Positions 62,289-64,000 of a DNA stretch of 64,000 nucleotides are shown here, piece after piece. The notes under the pieces were generated by a model that was not told the DNA's origin, did not search any database, and worked only from the letters and a program-made list of their open reading frames with translations. The stretch's first letter is position 1. The number at the start of each line of letters is the position of its first letter. The position numbers were made by a program, and so were the translations under genes. The DNA is taken from NCBI GenBank assembly GCA_020024265.1, contig JAHHTW010000004.1:1-64000 (forward strand), read 5' to 3'. Source of the DNA: Anaerotignum sp. GTDB lineage: Bacteria > Bacillota > Clostridia > Lachnospirales > Anaerotignaceae.

Positions 62289-62672
62289 ATGGAAATGGCA
62301 AAGATTTTTGGTGTGGGTATGATTGGAACATTGCTTTGCATCGTGCTGCAAAAGCAAAATCCACAGTTTGCAATCGTTACTGCTTTTTTGACAGGTATTT
62401 TGATTTTGAGCTGGATTTTCACACCATTGTCCAATCTTTTGCATCAATTACGAGATATGGCAGCACAGGCAGGTGTGGAGGATAGATATTTTGCCATTAT
62501 CCTGAAGGTCATCGGCATTGCATATCTTGCGCAATTTGGTGCGCAGCTTTGCACAGATGCGGGAGAAGGCGCAGTTGCTGCAAAGATTGAATTGGCAGGG
62601 AAAGTGCTGATTATGGCAGTTTCGGCTCCCATTCTGGCAGAGCTTTTGCAAGTGATTGTGACGTTGGTATAG
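62289..62672 (+). CDS. spoIIIAD: Stage III sporulation protein AD
   Basis: A 127-residue membrane protein with the SpoIIIAD pattern: three to four helices, IIGTLLCIVLQKQNPQFAI-like start, YFAIILKVIGIAYLAQFGAQ and CTDAGEGAVAAKIELAGKVL near the middle. SD GGGGGTG, 11 bp after spoIIIAC. Confidence 0.95.
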   Translation: MEMAKIFGVGMIGTLLCIVLQKQNPQFAIVTAFLTGILILSWIFTPLSNLLHQLRDMAAQAGVEDRYFAIILKVIGIAYLAQFGAQLCTDAGEGAVAAKIELAGKVLIMAVSAPILAELLQVIVTLV

Positions 62673-62684
62673 GAGGGACATACG

Positions 62685-63776
62685 ATGCGCAGGGGATTTT
62701 TCGCTTTGCTGCTTTTCCTTTTTCTATGTCCTTATCCGGTATGTGGTGCGGAAGAATCCTATTTACAGCAGCTCGAAGCTCTGGATGAAGCCACAGATGG
62801 CTATTTGGAGGATACGAGTTTTACCGATTTGATGCAGGCAATTGCCGGAGATTGGTCGTTTTCCGTGAATGAAATTGGGGAAAAGCTGGGGGAAATGGCA
62901 TTTGGTGAAGTACGTACACAAAGCAGGCTGATTATACAGATGCTGGCAGTTACCATTTTGGCAGCGGTTCTACGACAGTTGACAGGTTCTTTTGCGGGAA
63001 AGGAAGTGGGGGAACTTGGTTTTTATGTCTGCTATATGGTATTGATTGCTGTTATATTACAAACATTTTTTGAAATCACAGAAACAGTGGTTTTGCGTAT
63101 GGAGAAATGCACAGATGCATTTCATGTGATGCTGCCTGTATTTTTGGTATTATCCGCATCTTCGGGCAATTTGACACAGACCGCTTTGATGGGACCTACC
63201 ATGATGGGTGGTTGTACGCTCATTGCGACGATGATGCGTACGGTGATTGTTCCTGTGGTATTGGTGGCAGTGGCTTTGGAGATGACGGACAAGTTATCGG
63301 AACAGCCCATTACCGCACGCTTTGCAAAACTCTTGCGACAGTGTGTTGCTTGGGGATTAAAGGGGCTAGCCTGTGGATTTATGCTCTTGCTGTCGATACA
63401 AAAGCTGGGTGGAGGTGCAGTCAATTCCCTGACGGTACGTACTGCAAAAATTGCGGTGAATGCAGTGCCGATTGTTGGGGATGTGATGGGTGGTGCAGTG
63501 GATACTGCGGCAGCGGTATCCGCTACATTGCGCCATAGCACATTGGCAGCAGTGATATTATTTTTTTTGTTGTTTTGCTTACCGCTGATGCTCAAGCTTT
63601 TGGTGATGATGCTGATTTTTAAGCTGACGGCAGCAGCGGCAGAGTCGATATGCGAAACAAGACTGGTAGATTGTATTGGAATTGCTGGGGATTATACAGC
63701 GCTTTTGCTGGGTGCAGTGTTTTTGGTGCAGGTGATGCTGCTTTTTGCAGCAGTATTATTGCTGGGGGTACTATGA
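62685..63776 (+). CDS. spoIIIAE: Stage III sporulation protein AE
   Basis: A 363-residue polytopic membrane protein with a signal-like first helix (FFALLLFLFLCPYPVCG) and about seven further helices, including AVTILAAVLRQLTGSFAGKE, VLSASSGNLTQTALMGPTMM and TVRTAKIAVNAVPIVGDVMG. It forms part of the channel complex in the mother-cell membrane. SD AGGAGGGAC; 12 bp after spoIIIAD. Confidence 0.94.
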   Translation: MRRGFFALLLFLFLCPYPVCGAEESYLQQLEALDEATDGYLEDTSFTDLMQAIAGDWSFSVNEIGEKLGEMAFGEVRTQSRLIIQMLAVTILAAVLRQLTGSFAGKEVGELGFYVCYMVLIAVILQTFFEITETVVLRMEKCTDAFHVMLPVFLVLSASSGNLTQTALMGPTMMGGCTLIATMMRTVIVPVVLVAVALEMTDKLSEQPITARFAKLLRQCVAWGLKGLACGFMLLLSIQKLGGGAVNSLTVRTAKIAVNAVPIVGDVMGGAVDTAAAVSATLRHSTLAAVILFFLLFCLPLMLKLLVMMLIFKLTAAAAESICETRLVDCIGIAGDYTALLLGAVFLVQVMLLFAAVLLLGVL

Positions 63777-63793
63777 AAGAAAGGAGTGCAGGC

Positions 63794-63973
63794 ATGATTG
63801 CAATGTTCACTGCATATATAAAAACTATAACCGCATTGACTGTTTTTGCTGTGATGGCTGGGCTGTTGATGCCGGATGGAAAATTTCGTCAATATACCAG
63901 ATGGGTGCTGGGACTGTTGGTGTTGACTGCAATGCTAGAGCCAATCCTACAGCTGCTTGCATGGAAGCGATAG
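63794..63973 (+). CDS. spoIIIAF: Stage III sporulation protein AF, short form
   Basis: A 59-residue protein (66 if ATG 63773, which overlaps the spoIIIAE stop as ATGA, is used). Only the N-terminal membrane hairpin of SpoIIIAF is present: FTAYIKTITALTVFAVMAGL and TRWVLGLLVLTAMLEPILQL with the typical MPDGKFRQYTRW link. The family is usually about 200 residues with a soluble ring-forming C-terminal domain; that domain is missing and TAG 63971 is followed by a purine-rich SD-like stretch (63988-64000) for a next gene, presumably spoIIIAG. ATG 63794 has AAAGGAG upstream. A frameshift in the source sequence cannot be excluded. Confidence 0.8.
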   Translation: MIAMFTAYIKTITALTVFAVMAGLLMPDGKFRQYTRWVLGLLVLTAMLEPILQLLAWKR

Positions 63974-64000
63974 GCAAAGTGACAAAAGAGGGAAGGGAGA

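Overview
The window comes from a low-to-mid GC, spore-forming anaerobic Firmicute of class Clostridia, most like the Lachnospirales (Anaerotignum/Lachnospiraceae-type). Supporting signs are spore genes (gpr, whiA, the spoIIIA operon), oxygen-labile serine catabolism (sdaAB/sdaAA), NifS/NifU-type Fe-S assembly, a CGAAC-N4-GTTC LexA box at recA, a Trp T-box, strong SD sequences and the conserved clostridial order uvrC-hprK-murB-rapZ-whiA-HPr. Species cannot be fixed from this sequence alone. The region is core chromosome: no prophage, intact transposase, CRISPR array or defence island was found.

Layout. 1-49: end of a tRNA-Pro(AGG). 148-1826: ECF sigma and zinc-finger anti-sigma pair. 1885-2892: lone ABC solute-binding lipoprotein (minus). 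3268-8737: polA, coaE, lytic transglycosylase and peptide-binding lipoprotein, then galT-like 8808-9779. 9862-10673 (minus): C_GCAxxG_C_C protein and rpsT, the latter with a structured leader. 10907-14311: gpr, two unknown proteins and ybaK. 14487-17086: XRE regulator divergent from nifS-nifU. 17686-19107: SLH/CAP surface protein. 19546-22618: THUMP methyltransferase (minus), tgt, yajC. 23175-26088: serine degradation and uptake (sdaAB, sdaAA, sstT). 26254-29399: DUF402, radC, PspC, trpS, TetR. 29521-35315 (minus): recA, EamA exporter, cinA, YqxD, LUD protein, DegV. 35502-40650: topB, aluminium-resistance PLP protein, hisS. 40829-47369: dnaE, mtrB (TRAP), pfkA, pyk. 47453-53466: uvrC, hprK, murB, rapZ, whiA and a Crh-like HPr. 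53987-54472: queT behind a preQ1-type pseudoknot leader. 54565-55527: unknown exported protein. 55551-58662: Trp T-box and trpXYZ. 58847-60484 (minus): SGNH hydrolase and LytTR regulator. 60605-63973: spoIIIAA to a very short spoIIIAF.

How the parts work together. pfkA and pyk supply glycolytic flux; HprK and a HPr paralogue that lacks the PEP-phosphorylatable His but keeps the regulatory Ser form a likely catabolite-signalling pair. Tryptophan is watched in two ways: TRAP (mtrB, senses free Trp) and a UGG-specifier T-box (senses uncharged tRNA-Trp) ahead of a Trp-type ABC importer. queT and tgt connect queuosine precursor uptake to tRNA modification. The observations most worth following are TRAP together with a Trp T-box, the H-to-D Crh-like protein, the preQ1-like leader with an extra hairpin, the three-way-junction leader of rpsT, and the 59-residue SpoIIIAF. 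None is demonstrably a wholly new system.
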